Assembly: GCF_002295115.1 (NCBI RefSeq)
Contig: NZ_NSFV01000001.1
Location: 248,001-312,000, forward strand
From: Mesorhizobium sp. WSM4311
GTDB lineage: Bacteria > Pseudomonadota > Alphaproteobacteria > Rhizobiales > Rhizobiaceae
Length of the DNA stretch: 64,000 nt
Reading direction: 5' to 3'
A model generated the notes under the pieces. It was not told the DNA's origin and did not search any database. It was given only the letters and a program-made list of their open reading frames with translations. Shown here piece after piece: positions 32,270-41,295 of the stretch (positions are counted from its first letter, which is position 1; every line of letters starts with the position of its first letter). The position numbers and the translations under genes were made by a program.

Positions 32270-34114
32270 TCAAATCTTCGCGTCGTGCGGCAGCGGCGCT
32301 GTCGCCTTTTCCAGCCAGGCCAGGGTTTCGCCGTCAAGCATCGGTCCGATCTCGGCCAGCACGCGGGCATGGTAGGCGTCTAGCCAATGCAGCTCCTCGC
32401 GAGTCAGCAGCTCTGACCGCACCAGCCTGATGTCGATCGGTGCCAGCGTCAGCGTCTCGAAGCCATGCACGGCGATGTCGCCGCCTTCGATCTGTTCGGC
32501 CGGCGTCACCAGGATGAGGTTCTCGATGCGGATGCCGTAGGCGCCTTCCTTGTAATAGCCGGGTTCGTTGGACAGCATCATGCCTTCGAGCAGCTTTTCG
32601 GTGCCGGTGCGGGCAATGCGCTGCGGACCTTCATGCACGGCCAGATAAGAGCCGACGCCATGGCCGGTGCCATGGGCGAAGTCGCAACCATGCTTCCACA
32701 GCGCCATGCGGGCGACGGCGTCGATTTCCGAGCCGCGCGTGCCGGCGGGGAAGCGCAGCGTGGAAATGCCGATCATGCCTTTCAGCACCAGCGTAAAGCG
32801 TTCGCGCATTTCCTCGGTCGGCTGGCCGATCGGCACGGTGCGGGTGATGTCGGTGGTGCCGTCCTGATACTGCGCGCCGGAATCGAGCAGGAACAACTCG
32901 CCGGCCTGCAGCTTGCGGCTGGTGGCGCGCGACACGCGGTAATGCATGATGGCGCCGTTCGGGCCGGCGCCGGAAATGGTGTCGAAGGACACGTCGCGCA
33001 GCGGCATTTGCGTTTCCTCGCCGGTCTGCCGGCGGCTCTCCTCCAGCCTTGTGACGACCGCGATCTCGTCGAGCGAGCCGGGTTTTTGCCGCTCCAGCCA
33101 GCACAGCAGCTTGGCCACCGCCGCGCCGTCACGACGGTGCGCGGCGCGCGAGCCGTTGATCTCGGCCTGGTTCTTGGTGGCTCGCGGGATGCGGGCAGGA
33201 TCGGGCGCGGCGACCACGGTACCGCCATTGTCCTCGACCAGCATGCGCAGCCGGTCGGCCGCCAGCACCGGGTCGAGCGCGATCTTGGCGCCACCCTTGG
33301 CAAGCGCTGCGATCGCCGCCTCGAATTCGCCGGGCTCGTGCGGATCTGCGAGCTGGGTGAGATAGGCCGCGACCTGGCGCGAGAATTTGCGCATGTCCAT
33401 GAACAGCTGGTGCGATCCATCCGCCGCGAGGATGGCGAAGCCGAGCGCCAGCGGCGTGTGCGGTACGTCGCCGCCTCGGACGTTGAAGGCCCAGGCGATG
33501 GAGGAGGGGTCGGTCAGCACCGCATGGGTGGCGCCGTCCTTGCCGATCGCTGTTGCCAGCCGCGCCAGCTTGTCCTTGGCGAGTTCGCCGGCAAAGCCAA
33601 TCGGGTGCAGCTCGACCGGCGTCACCGGCGCGGCGGGCTGGTCGTTCCAGATGATGTCGATCGGGTTTCTCTCGAGCGGCACGAGCGCCGCGCCGGTCTT
33701 GTCGGCCGAGGCCTGCAACGCCTTGATCTCGCCAATCGTGTGCAGCCATGGATCGAAGCCCAGCCGCGCGCCCTTGCCTATATTGTCCTTGAGCCAGACG
33801 GCGGGCGGGTTGTCGACCAGGCTTTCGACCGCAAAGATGTCGAGATCGACCTCGCTGCGCACCTGCAGCGTGTAGCGCCCGTCGACGAAGATGAAGGCGC
33901 GGTCGCGCAGCACGATGGCGACGCCGGCCGAGCCGCTGAAGCCGGTCAACCATTTCAGCCGTGCCGATCGATCGGCGACATATTCGCCCTGGTGCTCGTC
34001 CGCGCGCGGAACGATAAAACCGTCGAGGCCATTGGCGGCCAGCCATTGGCGCAGCAGCGCCACGCGCGGCTTGCCAACCGAAGGGTCGCCCGCGGAATCG
34101 AAGGTCTGGAACAT
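32270..34114 (-). CDS. aminopeptidase P family protein (Xaa-Pro aminopeptidase)
   Basis: Creatinase/prolidase-fold metallopeptidase of 614 residues that removes an N-terminal residue before proline. It has the three-domain form: two creatinase_N domains (about 1-310, starting LRQWLAANGLDGFIVPRAD EHQG) and a C-terminal catalytic domain. Metal ligands are visible in LLDSGAQYQDGTTDITRT (two Asp), GTGHGVGSYLAVHEGP (His) and NEPGYY and IENL (Glu). The long three-domain form is like eukaryotic XPNPEP1 and is common in Rhizobiales. It is likely cytoplasmic, since there is no signal peptide. Confidence 0.92.
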   Translation of the reverse strand: MFQTFDSAGDPSVGKPRVALLRQWLAANGLDGFIVPRADEHQGEYVADRSARLKWLTGFSGSAGVAIVLRDRAFIFVDGRYTLQVRSEVDLDIFAVESLVDNPPAVWLKDNIGKGARLGFDPWLHTIGEIKALQASADKTGAALVPLERNPIDIIWNDQPAAPVTPVELHPIGFAGELAKDKLARLATAIGKDGATHAVLTDPSSIAWAFNVRGGDVPHTPLALGFAILAADGSHQLFMDMRKFSRQVAAYLTQLADPHEPGEFEAAIAALAKGGAKIALDPVLAADRLRMLVEDNGGTVVAAPDPARIPRATKNQAEINGSRAAHRRDGAAVAKLLCWLERQKPGSLDEIAVVTRLEESRRQTGEETQMPLRDVSFDTISGAGPNGAIMHYRVSRATSRKLQAGELFLLDSGAQYQDGTTDITRTVPIGQPTEEMRERFTLVLKGMIGISTLRFPAGTRGSEIDAVARMALWKHGCDFAHGTGHGVGSYLAVHEGPQRIARTGTEKLLEGMMLSNEPGYYKEGAYGIRIENLILVTPAEQIEGGDIAVHGFETLTLAPIDIRLVRSELLTREELHWLDAYHARVLAEIGPMLDGETLAWLEKATAPLPHDAKI

Positions 34115-34154
34115 GATGGGCCTCCTGATGTCAGCGTGACCGTAGCCTATGGGT

Positions 34155-34178
34155 CCGGAAATCGGAATCGATTTCCGG
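34155..34178. repeat. perfect inverted repeat between prmA and the aminopeptidase gene
   Basis: Arms CCGGAAATCG and CGATTTCCGG enclose GAAT. It lies 41 bases upstream of the aminopeptidase start and 150 bases downstream of prmA. There is no T-run, so an operator or a dispersed element is as likely as a terminator. Confidence 0.5.
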
Positions 34179-34327
34179 TTGGCGCAAACTGCTACGGCGC
34201 CGGCTGGCTGACAACCAAATGGGGCTGGTCCAGCCGCGGTACGATCAGCTTTCCGGAGAAATCCATGCCACGGCCCATCAAAGTTCTAAGTTGCGACTGT
34301 CGAGGATCGGCAGTTGCGTTGCCGATC

Positions 34328-35200
34328 TCAGCGCTTGAGGTGGATCGTCACCCAGCCTTCGCGGTGCAAGGTGCTGATGTGCCGGAAGTTCTGGCCGACA
34401 TAGGCCGAGATGACGGCGTCGCGCTGGCGCTCGAGAATGCCCGACAGGACGATCGAGCCGCCAAGCGCGATGTGTCCGGCCATTTGCGGCGCCAGCCGCA
34501 TCAACGGCCGCGCCAATATGTTGGCGACGATCAGGTCGAAAGGGGCACGCTTGCCGAAGATCGGATGGTGAAAGCCCGGTGCGGTGACCGTTTCGATGAG
34601 CGCCTTGACGTGATTGAGCCGTGCATTGGCGGCGGCGACCTTCACCGCCACCGGGTCGATGTCGGTGGCGAGCACCGGAATATGCGCCAGCTTGGCGACG
34701 GCGATGGCCAGCACGGCGCTGCCGGTGCCGAGGTCGAGCGCATTGCGCGGGTGCTCGCGCCGCACCACTTTCTCCAGCATTTCCAGGCAGCCGGCGGTGG
34801 TACCGTGATGGCCGGTGCCGAAGGCAAGGCCGGCCTCGATCTCGATGGCGAGTTCGCCGCTGTGGCGCTTCCTGCGGTCATGCGCGCCGTGAACGAAGAA
34901 ACGGCCGGCGCGCACCGGCTTCAGGCCCTCCAGCGAACGCGCCACCCAGTCGATGTCGGGCAGCACTTCGCGCTCGACCGGCTTCGACTGAGCAAGCCCG
35001 GCGAGAATGTCCTTCACCCGCGCTTCAATCGCATCGACGTCGCCATCGGCGTAGAGCGAAACCTCGTGGATGTCCTGGTCTTCGTCGACCTCGAGCACGG
35101 CGATCGGCAGGCCTTCATCCTCGAAGGCCAGCTCAAGCGCCGCGAAGACGCGCTCTGCCTCGATCTTGCCGGTGGTGAAATGAAGCCGCGTCTGGGTCAT
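34328..35200 (-). CDS. prmA: ribosomal protein L11 methyltransferase PrmA
   Basis: SAM-dependent methyltransferase of 290 residues that trimethylates ribosomal protein L11. The SAM-binding loop is [18 protein letters not shown] with the acidic end ATDIDPVAV, preceded by [14 protein letters not shown], a PrmA signature. [13 protein letters not shown] carries the NxxxxP-like catalytic block. The start at 35200 (MTQTRLHF) is chosen over 35215 on family length. It follows the SCO gene on the same strand with 11 bases between, so they probably share a transcript. Confidence 0.9.
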   Translation of the reverse strand: MTQTRLHFTTGKIEAERVFAALELAFEDEGLPIAVLEVDEDQDIHEVSLYADGDVDAIEARVKDILAGLAQSKPVEREVLPDIDWVARSLEGLKPVRAGRFFVHGAHDRRKRHSGELAIEIEAGLAFGTGHHGTTAGCLEMLEKVVRREHPRNALDLGTGSAVLAIAVAKLAHIPVLATDIDPVAVKVAAANARLNHVKALIETVTAPGFHHPIFGKRAPFDLIVANILARPLMRLAPQMAGHIALGGSIVLSGILERQRDAVISAYVGQNFRHISTLHREGWVTIHLKR

Positions 35201-35211
35201 ATGGATACTTA

Positions 35212-35790
35212 TCAACCCTTGGCCGCGAGGCGCTTCAGCTTCTCCACGGCCGTGCTGGCGCTTTCGCCATAGGCGATCGTGCCGGCAAAGTCGCCCCTGG
35301 AGTTGAGCAGCAGCACCGAGGCGGTGTGGTCCATCGTATAGTCGCCGTCGCCTGTATCGACCTTCTTCCAGTAGATGCCGAACGACTTGGCCATGGCATG
35401 GACCTTGTCAGGGTCGCCGGTGATGCCGGTGATGCGGTCCGAGAAATTGCTGACATAGGCGTTCATCACCGCCGGCGTGTCACGCTCCGGGTCGACCGAG
35501 ACGAAATAGGCATGCAAGGTCTTGCCGTCATCGCCGAGCGTCTTCAGCCAGCCGGAGAGTTCGAACAGCGTCGTCGGGCAGACTTCGGGGCAATGGGTGA
35601 AGCCGAAGAAGACGACGCTGGGCTGGCCCCGGAAGGCGGCTTCGGTGATCGGCGCGCCTTTCTGGTCGACGAGGGTGAAGGGTGCGCCGAACGGTTCGCC
35701 GCCATAATGGCCGCGATACCAGTCGAAGGTCAGCCAGCCGATGCCGGCCGCCATCAGGATGAGAATGCCGACCAGGATAGAACGCATCAT
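35212..35790 (-). CDS. SCO1/SenC-family copper chaperone
   Basis: Thioredoxin-fold protein of 192 residues anchored by one N-terminal helix (about residues 4-22) and facing the periplasm. It has the copper-binding CxxxC (CPEVC in [13 protein letters not shown]) and the distal His in [12 protein letters not shown], the complete SCO set, used to deliver copper to the CuA site of cytochrome c oxidase. The start is ATGATG at 35785-35790. Cytochrome oxidase genes are not nearby. Confidence 0.9.
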   Translation of the reverse strand: MMRSILVGILILMAAGIGWLTFDWYRGHYGGEPFGAPFTLVDQKGAPITEAAFRGQPSVVFFGFTHCPEVCPTTLFELSGWLKTLGDDGKTLHAYFVSVDPERDTPAVMNAYVSNFSDRITGITGDPDKVHAMAKSFGIYWKKVDTGDGDYTMDHTASVLLLNSRGDFAGTIAYGESASTAVEKLKRLAAKG

Positions 35791-35978
35791 CACAAAAGTC
35801 CGTCCGCAGAAATCATCGCGCCGGCTCAATGCCGCGCCGGTGCGACAGTCTTAGCGGTTTGGCCCTGCGCAGGCAAAGTGCCGCGATGCCGCAACCGTGG
35901 TGGTGTTGACGCATCCGCTTGCAAAGCCGCACGCCGCGTCCCACCTGATACCGGCAACTCGAACCGCAGGAGGCTCCT

Positions 35979-36497
35979 TTGCTCGAACTGGTTGGGCGCG
36001 AACGGATTGGGCGAAAACTGATCGGCGGCGCCTTGGCCGCGTGCGTCGTGCTTGGCGCCGGCGGCGCCGTCGCCGAGGAAGTCGGCAAGGTCGGCGTCGA
36101 CTGGGTCGGCAATGACATCATCGTCGAAGCGATCAAGGATCCCAAGGTGGATGGCGTGACCTGCCATGTCTCCTATTTCGACCGCAGCATCATCGACCGC
36201 CTGCACAAGGGCAACTGGTTCGAGGATCCGTCCGATTCGTCGATCTCCTGCCGTCAGACCGGCCCGATCACCATCGGCGACATCGACACGGGCGAAGGCG
36301 GCGAGGAGGTGTTCAAGCAGGGCCTCAGCCTGATCTGGAAGAAGCAGGTGGTGAACCGCATCTACGACAAGACCAACGAGACGCTGATCTATCTCTCGCA
36401 TTCGCGCCAGGTGCAGAACGGCTCGGCCAAAATGTCGGTGACCACGGTGCCGCTCTATGGCCAGAACGTGGTGTGGAGCAAGGGCAAGCCGAAATAG
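35979..36497 (+). CDS. creA: CreA family protein
   Basis: Periplasmic protein of 172 residues of the CreA family (PF05981), of unknown function. It starts with TTG at 35979, supported by a full AGGAGG at 35968-35973. The signal peptide runs to about VAEEVG (residues 12-34). The mature part begins KVGVDWVGNDIIVEAIKDPKV, the family hallmark, and keeps the two Cys residues, CHVSYFD and SCRQTGP, that could form a disulphide. It diverges from the SCO-prmA unit. Confidence 0.88.
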   Translation: MLELVGRERIGRKLIGGALAACVVLGAGGAVAEEVGKVGVDWVGNDIIVEAIKDPKVDGVTCHVSYFDRSIIDRLHKGNWFEDPSDSSISCRQTGPITIGDIDTGEGGEEVFKQGLSLIWKKQVVNRIYDKTNETLIYLSHSRQVQNGSAKMSVTTVPLYGQNVVWSKGKPK

Positions 36498-36585
36498 GTG
36501 GATGGGTGTCTTTTTGTGCTGATTGGTACCGCGGACAATTGCTCCTGCCTTGCAGGAGCAATTGCTCGGGCGTAAAGCCGCGCGC

Positions 36586-37227
36586 ATGGACCGCACCGAA
36601 AACCTCGTCCTGAAAGATCCCGAGCCGCGCATCCATCCGACCGCGGAGTTGAAGGCGTGCAAGCTCGGCCGTTACGCTTCGATCGGCGAGAGGGTGGTGC
36701 TGCGCGAGGTGAGCGTCGGGGATTTCTCCTATTTCGAGCGCCATGCCGAGGCGATCTATACGAGCATCGGCAAATTCTGCTCGATTGCCGCCAACAGCCG
36801 CATCAACGCGCTTGAACATCCGATCGAGCGGTTGACCCAGCACAAGGTGAGTTATCGGCCGAACGAATATTTCCGCTGGCTGGGTGTCGATGCGGCGTTC
36901 CGCGAGCGGCGGCAGGCGAAGGCCGTGACCATCGGCCACGACGTCTGGGTCGGCCACGGCGCGGTGATCATGCCCGGCGTCACGATCGGCAATGGCGCGG
37001 TCATCGGCGCCAATGCGGTGGTGACGCAGGACGTGCCGTCCTACACGATCGCCGCCGGCGTGCCGACAAAGCCGCTCCGGGCGCGCTTTGCTCCCGACAT
37101 AGCGGCGCGGATCGACGCGCTTGCCTGGTGGGACTGGCCGGTCGAGAAACTCGCCAGGGCGGTTCCTGATATCCAGTCCATGCCGATCGAGGCCTTCCTT
37201 GATCGTTGGGAAAACGACGCCGCCTAG
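36586..37227 (+). CDS. hexapeptide-repeat acyltransferase (phosphonate-metabolism type LbH family)
   Basis: Left-handed beta-helix protein of 213 residues. Turns such as IHPTAELKACKLGRYASIG and IGHDVWVGHGAVIMPGVTIG show the hexapeptide repeat, and GAVIGANAVVTQDVPSYTIAAGVPTK is the usual end of the helix. It resembles the acetyltransferases of TIGR03308, often found in phosphonate (phn) clusters, and xenobiotic acetyltransferases. No phn gene is near, so the substrate is open. ATG at 36586 is preferred; the frame runs back to 36523 without a conserved start. Confidence 0.8.
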   Translation: MDRTENLVLKDPEPRIHPTAELKACKLGRYASIGERVVLREVSVGDFSYFERHAEAIYTSIGKFCSIAANSRINALEHPIERLTQHKVSYRPNEYFRWLGVDAAFRERRQAKAVTIGHDVWVGHGAVIMPGVTIGNGAVIGANAVVTQDVPSYTIAAGVPTKPLRARFAPDIAARIDALAWWDWPVEKLARAVPDIQSMPIEAFLDRWENDAA

Positions 37228-37388
37228 GCTTCCGCTGACAATGGGTTGGCCCTGGCCGTCACTGCCGCGCAGGCCATCATCAGGCCAAGAGCGGCGCTGG
37301 CAAGCCGGCTGCGGGAAAGTGAAGCGACCGCCTGTCCTTGTGCCGGTCGGCGCTTTCGGGAACCATCCCTCCGCGCTCCGGACTGAAA

Positions 37389-37425
37389 CCCCTTCCGCCA
37401 TGCGGGGGTGGCGCGGCGGAAGGGG
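37389..37425. repeat. perfect inverted repeat in a 400-base gene-free region
   Basis: Arms CCCCTTCCGCC (37389-37399) and GGCGGAAGGGG (37415-37425) with a 15-base loop. The surrounding gap 37228-37627 contains no gene I can support; an 83-codon minus-strand frame ending at 37224 has a hydrophobic stretch but no ribosome binding site or family match. Confidence 0.55.
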
Positions 37426-37627
37426 CCGGAGGTAAACCGCTGTGGAGCGGAAGGAACAGGCACTTTTGCCTGCACGGTTACTATGACATTAGACCGATAA
37501 GGTGTGTTTTCCGCCGCATGCGCGCCTTGCGTGTGTCCAATTGCACCTGATGTATTTGTTGCCGACTGGAACCCGAGCGGCTCTCCGGTTGTTTCTCATC
37601 GCCGCAGCCATTGAGAGATCTCGACAG

Positions 37628-38053
37628 ATGGAAAAGGTCTTTACCAAGATTGCCAATTGGGTAGCCCACATGACGGGGCTGCCGCTGACATTCGCCGTCT
37701 GCTGTATGATTATCGTTGTCTGGGCGGTGAGCGGGCCATTCTTTGGCTTCTCGGACACCTGGCAATTGGTGATCAACACCGGCACGACAATCATCACCTT
37801 CCTAATGGTGTTCCTGATCCAGAACACCCAGAATCGCGATAGTGCCGCGATCCAGGCCAAGCTCGATGAACTGATCCGGGTCGGCAGGGGCCACAACCAT
37901 TTCATCGGCATCGAGCACCTGACGGAATCCGAGGTCGAGGAAATCCGCGACAAGTGCGAGCGGGCGGCGCGGCGGCATGACGAAAAGATCGCCGCCATGG
38001 CCGCCAAGAAGGCCGTCGCGCAAAAGCGAGGCCCGAAAAAGCACGCGGCTTGA
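37628..38053 (+). CDS. low-affinity iron permease family protein
   Basis: Protein of 141 residues matching the low-affinity iron permease family (PF04120), with two membrane helices: TFAVCCMIIVVWAVSGPFF and a second one ending TITFLMVFLIQNTQNRD, the latter being the family signature (FLIQN.QNRD). A soluble Lys/Ala-rich tail follows (DELIRVGRGHNHFIG, then KKAVAQKRGPKKHAA). Bacterial members are not proven iron transporters, so the name is a family label. The ATG at 37628 fits the length; the open frame before it (from 37502) is unsupported. Confidence 0.8.
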   Translation: MEKVFTKIANWVAHMTGLPLTFAVCCMIIVVWAVSGPFFGFSDTWQLVINTGTTIITFLMVFLIQNTQNRDSAAIQAKLDELIRVGRGHNHFIGIEHLTESEVEEIRDKCERAARRHDEKIAAMAAKKAVAQKRGPKKHAA

Positions 38054-38064
38054 GAGCTTGCTGA

Positions 38065-38931
38065 TCAGCCTTTGATGAAGGCCGCGAACGCATCCCTGTG
38101 ATCGGGGTGCCAGCGCGACAGGGCCGGGCGGTTTTCGATGATGTCGCCGATCGCCCAGGCCATGCGTTTCTCATCCAGCGGCCGCGCCACGTCATTGTCC
38201 GGGCACAGGATGTAGAAGTCGCCCCTGACCAGAGATTCCAGCATGAAATCAATGACCTGTTCGCCGGTCCAGGCGCCGGCGGGCTTTTCCGTCGCCCCTT
38301 CGGTGAGGCCGGTATAGGTGAAGCCGGGAATGAGCAGATGCGCCGACAGGCGGGCGCCGGGTTCGTTGCGCAATGCGTGCGCCAGGCCTTCGGTGAATGT
38401 CTTCACGCCGGCCTTGGAGACATTGTAGGCGAGGTTGCCGGGCGGCGTGGTGATGCCTTGCTTGGAACCGGTGTTGACGATCAGGCCCGGCTTGGCCGAC
38501 GCCAGCATGCGCGGCGCGAAGGCTTCGACGCCATGCACGACGCCCCAGAAATTGATGTCGAGCAGCCGTTTCCAGCCATCGCGGTTTTCCCAGGGTTTTC
38601 CCGGATTGTCGCCGACGCCGGCATTGTTCATCAGCAGCGAGACCTCGCCGAAGGCGCCGAATGCGCGGTCGGCGAGACGATCGACCTCATCGGCCTTCGA
38701 AACATCAGCGGCGACGGCAAGCACGGCATCATCGCCGGCAATGGCCGAGACGGCGCGGGAGGCATCGTCAAGGCGCGCGCTGCCAATGTCGGCGAGCACG
38801 ATCTTCATGCCCATCAGCGCAAGCCGCTTGGCGGCTGCCAGGCCTATGCCGCTGGCCGCGCCAGTGATGACGGCGGCGTTGCCGGGGCCAAGCGCGGGCA
38901 GGGCGATCTGGATTTCAGCGTCGGTGATCAT
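38065..38931 (-). CDS. SDR family NAD(P)-dependent oxidoreductase
   Basis: Classical short-chain dehydrogenase of 288 residues. The cofactor loop is TGAASGIGLA (TGxxxGxG), and ADIGSARLDD suggests NAD(H) preference by the acidic residue after beta 2. NNAG is in LLMNNAGVGDN, the catalytic Ser is in NTGSKQG, and YxxxK is YNVSK. An extended C-terminus of about 40 residues is not typical of the shortest members. Substrate unknown. The start is at 38931, with ATG at 38943 as an alternative. The 3' end converges with the iron permease-like gene. Confidence 0.85.
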   Translation of the reverse strand: MITDAEIQIALPALGPGNAAVITGAASGIGLAAAKRLALMGMKIVLADIGSARLDDASRAVSAIAGDDAVLAVAADVSKADEVDRLADRAFGAFGEVSLLMNNAGVGDNPGKPWENRDGWKRLLDINFWGVVHGVEAFAPRMLASAKPGLIVNTGSKQGITTPPGNLAYNVSKAGVKTFTEGLAHALRNEPGARLSAHLLIPGFTYTGLTEGATEKPAGAWTGEQVIDFMLESLVRGDFYILCPDNDVARPLDEKRMAWAIGDIIENRPALSRWHPDHRDAFAAFIKG

Positions 38932-39065
38932 GAGCAACAGCATCCTTTTCTCGATGGCGCCGAACTTAGCGCCGGGACGGGCTTGCGCAAGCCTTCGTCA
39001 GCACGTGTTCGGGTTGACCAGTCGGGCCGCGACTGCGCATGCTGCCCACAAATGGAGATTTTCGA

Positions 39066-39347
39066 TTGACGGACTGGATCGCAATTCTGAAAGAGCAGAC
39101 CGCCACCGGTGACCAGATGGGGCGCGAGGTGCCGCAGATGCTGGCCAACCCTGATATCAGCGAAGCCCAAGTGAAGACACTGTTCTCCGCGCTGGAAAAA
39201 CAGGCCGAGTTCGTTGAGAAGCTGCGCATGGCGCTGGAGAAATTCGGCCATGATTTCTCGATCATCAAGGCAGCCGAACGGCTGGAGGAGCGCTACGCCG
39301 ATCTTGCGGCGTCGGTCGCCGAAAAGCTGAAAGCGATGCGCAAATAG
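39066..39347 (+). CDS. small hypothetical helical protein
   Basis: Predicted protein of 93 residues, mostly alpha-helical with heptad-like leucines (TLFSALEKQAEFVEKLRMAL). I do not recognise a family. I prefer the TTG at 39066 because GGAGA lies 8 bases before it; an ATG at 39039 would add nine residues. Codon usage (GC-rich third positions) is consistent with a real gene. It converges on the TMEM175-type gene. Confidence 0.6.
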   Translation: MTDWIAILKEQTATGDQMGREVPQMLANPDISEAQVKTLFSALEKQAEFVEKLRMALEKFGHDFSIIKAAERLEERYADLAASVAEKLKAMRK

Positions 39348-39362
39348 AGCGGCTTTTTGGAG

Positions 39363-39938
39363 CTATTTTTCGAGAACGCGGGAAAAACGCGTGTCCGGTA
39401 TAAGCCACACCAGGGCGACGGCAACATAGAGGCCCACACCGATCCACCGGTTGAGGAAGGCAAGCGCAACCGCCGCTATATAGACGGCAAGCGAAATCCT
39501 TCCCTTGAGGTCAGTGCCGATTGCCTTGGCGAAGGCGGTGCCCTGACCATGCAGCCGGCGCAGTGCCAGGACCAGGATGGCATAGGCGGTCGCGCACATT
39601 GCGAGATCGAAGCCGTAGACCGCGACGGGAACCGTGGCGAAATGGTTCTCGCCCATGAAGGCGGTCGTTACAGGCATCAGGGACAGCCAGAACAACAGAT
39701 GCAGGTTTGCCCACAAGACCCCGCCGTCGACGCGCTGCACGGTGTGGAACATGTTGTGCAGATTGTTCCAGTAGATGCCGACATTGATGAATGACAGCAC
39801 GTAGCACAGGAAGACCGGCAATTGCGGCACCAGGGCCGCGAAGTTCTCGCCCTCCGGCACCTTCAGCTCCAGAACCATGATGGTGATGATGATGGCCACC
39901 ACGCCGTCGGTGAATGCCTCGACCCTGCCTTTGCCCAT
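39363..39938 (-). CDS. TMEM175 family potassium-channel-like protein
   Basis: Membrane protein of 191 residues (DUF1211/TMEM175 family). The first helix carries RVEAFTDGVVAIIITIMVLEL (shown in parts), matching the family RxxxFSDG motif with Thr in place of Ser. Further helices include FLCYVLSFINVGIYWNNLH and LFWLSLMPVTTAFM. Bacterial TMEM175 proteins are leak-type K+ channels made of six-helix subunits. Cellular role here unknown. Confidence 0.85.
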   Translation of the reverse strand: MGKGRVEAFTDGVVAIIITIMVLELKVPEGENFAALVPQLPVFLCYVLSFINVGIYWNNLHNMFHTVQRVDGGVLWANLHLLFWLSLMPVTTAFMGENHFATVPVAVYGFDLAMCATAYAILVLALRRLHGQGTAFAKAIGTDLKGRISLAVYIAAVALAFLNRWIGVGLYVAVALVWLIPDTRFSRVLEK

Positions 39939-40083
39939 GATTCTCCCTCTCGAACAGGCGAACGTTACGAGAGGATGTGGTGCCGCGCCATACTGACAAT
40001 CTTGTCAGGAGCTTTGGACGGAAACGGGAACCGCCGTCGCCAGGTAGACGTTGGGCAGGAGTTTCCCAAAAGAAGATGCCGGC

Positions 40084-41292
40084 ATGACCATCAACGCTCA
40101 GACCATGACTCGCGACAACGAACTCGGTGGCCGTGCGGCGACGGCGGCCGTCGCCGCCATGATTGCGGCCCTTTTCGCCGGCAGCACGGCGTTGACGCCG
40201 CTCTATGTCATCTACAAGCAGGCCTTCGGTTTCTCGCAGATCACGCTGACACTGGTCTACGCCGTCTACGTCATCGGCAATCTGGGCGCGCTTATCCTGT
40301 TCGGACGTCTCTCTGATGTCGTCGGCCGCCGTCCAGCCGCGATGGCGGCGATGGCCGTTGCCGTGGTCAGTGCGCTGATTTTCCTGTTTGCGGAAAACGT
40401 GGCTTGGCTCGACCTTGCGCGGATACTCAGCGGTCTTGGGATCGGAGTGGGCGCGGGAACCGGAACCGCCTGGCTGGCCGAGCTGATCGAAGGCGAGGAC
40501 AAATCGCGCGCGGCCATCATCGCCACCAGCATCAATTTCGTCGGGCTCGGGCTTGGCGCGCTTGTGGCGGGACTGCTGGCGCAATACGCGCCCTGGCCAC
40601 TTCGGCTGACATTCGCTGTCTATCTTGCTTTGCTTGCCCTCGTCACGCTGCTGATTTGGCGCACGCGGGAAACCGTGTCGCGGCCGGCGCGGCTGACCGA
40701 TGTCTCGATGCGGCCACGCCTCTCGGTTCCCGTCAGCATCCGCACGCGCTTCATTGCACCCGCGGTGACGGGCTTCGGCGCCATGGCGCTGGTCGGCTTC
40801 TACGCTGCGCTGGCGCCGAGCATCCTGGCGCAGCAGCTGCACGCAACCAACCATGCCGAAGCCGGCGCGCTGTTTTTCGAATTGTCGCTGGTGGCTGCCG
40901 CGACTATCGTGGTGACGGCGAGCCTGTCCAGCCGTTTCACCATGCTGGCGGCCCTGGTGCTGATGATCCCGACGGCGGCGCTGATCGTGGCCGCGCAATT
41001 CTTCGCGTCCGTGGCCACCATGATTATGGCCACCGCCTTCTGCGGGGTGGCGGCGGCGCTCGGCTATCGCGGCGGCCTGCAGGTAGTGAACCAGCTTGCG
41101 CCGGCGGGCCGCCGGGCCGAGGTGGTGTCGGTCTTCTTCATCTGCTGCTTCTGCGGCAATGCACTGCCGGTCATCGGCATCGGCATCCTGTCGAGCTGGG
41201 CGAGCGCCACGGTGGCGAGCCTGGCTTTCGCCGGCATGATCATCGTCTTCTCCCTGGTGGCGGTGGGGTTCGGCGCGAAATACACCCGCTGA
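40084..41292 (+). CDS. MFS transporter
   Basis: Twelve-helix major facilitator of 402 residues. The loop 2-3 motif is GRLSDVVGRRPA (G-x-L-x-D-x-x-G-R-R form) and a second charged loop lies in the middle (WRTRETVSRPARL). The RTG-like LARILSGLGIGVGAGTGTAWLAEL shows motif C (antiporter motif), suggesting a proton-coupled exporter. No specific substrate can be named. ATG at 40084 (MTINAQ) is used, with the frame open to 40051. It ends 3 bases from the convergent MATE gene. Confidence 0.85.
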   Translation: MTINAQTMTRDNELGGRAATAAVAAMIAALFAGSTALTPLYVIYKQAFGFSQITLTLVYAVYVIGNLGALILFGRLSDVVGRRPAAMAAMAVAVVSALIFLFAENVAWLDLARILSGLGIGVGAGTGTAWLAELIEGEDKSRAAIIATSINFVGLGLGALVAGLLAQYAPWPLRLTFAVYLALLALVTLLIWRTRETVSRPARLTDVSMRPRLSVPVSIRTRFIAPAVTGFGAMALVGFYAALAPSILAQQLHATNHAEAGALFFELSLVAAATIVVTASLSSRFTMLAALVLMIPTAALIVAAQFFASVATMIMATAFCGVAAALGYRGGLQVVNQLAPAGRRAEVVSVFFICCFCGNALPVIGIGILSSWASATVASLAFAGMIIVFSLVAVGFGAKYTR

Positions 41293-41295
41293 GCT

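Noticed and set aside
32465..35272. 935-codon plus-strand open frame across the aminopeptidase and prmA genes
   Set aside because: Shadow of two clear minus-strand genes; no recognisable motif and no ribosome binding site.
37224..37475. 83-codon minus-strand ORF with a hydrophobic C-terminal stretch
   Set aside because: The hydrophobic part is at the end rather than the start, there is no ribosome binding site, and it spans an inverted repeat.
39511..40998. 495-codon minus-strand frame over the TMEM175 and MFS genes
   Set aside because: It overlaps two genes with clear membrane-protein features; composition is biased (RQGH-rich) and not protein-like.
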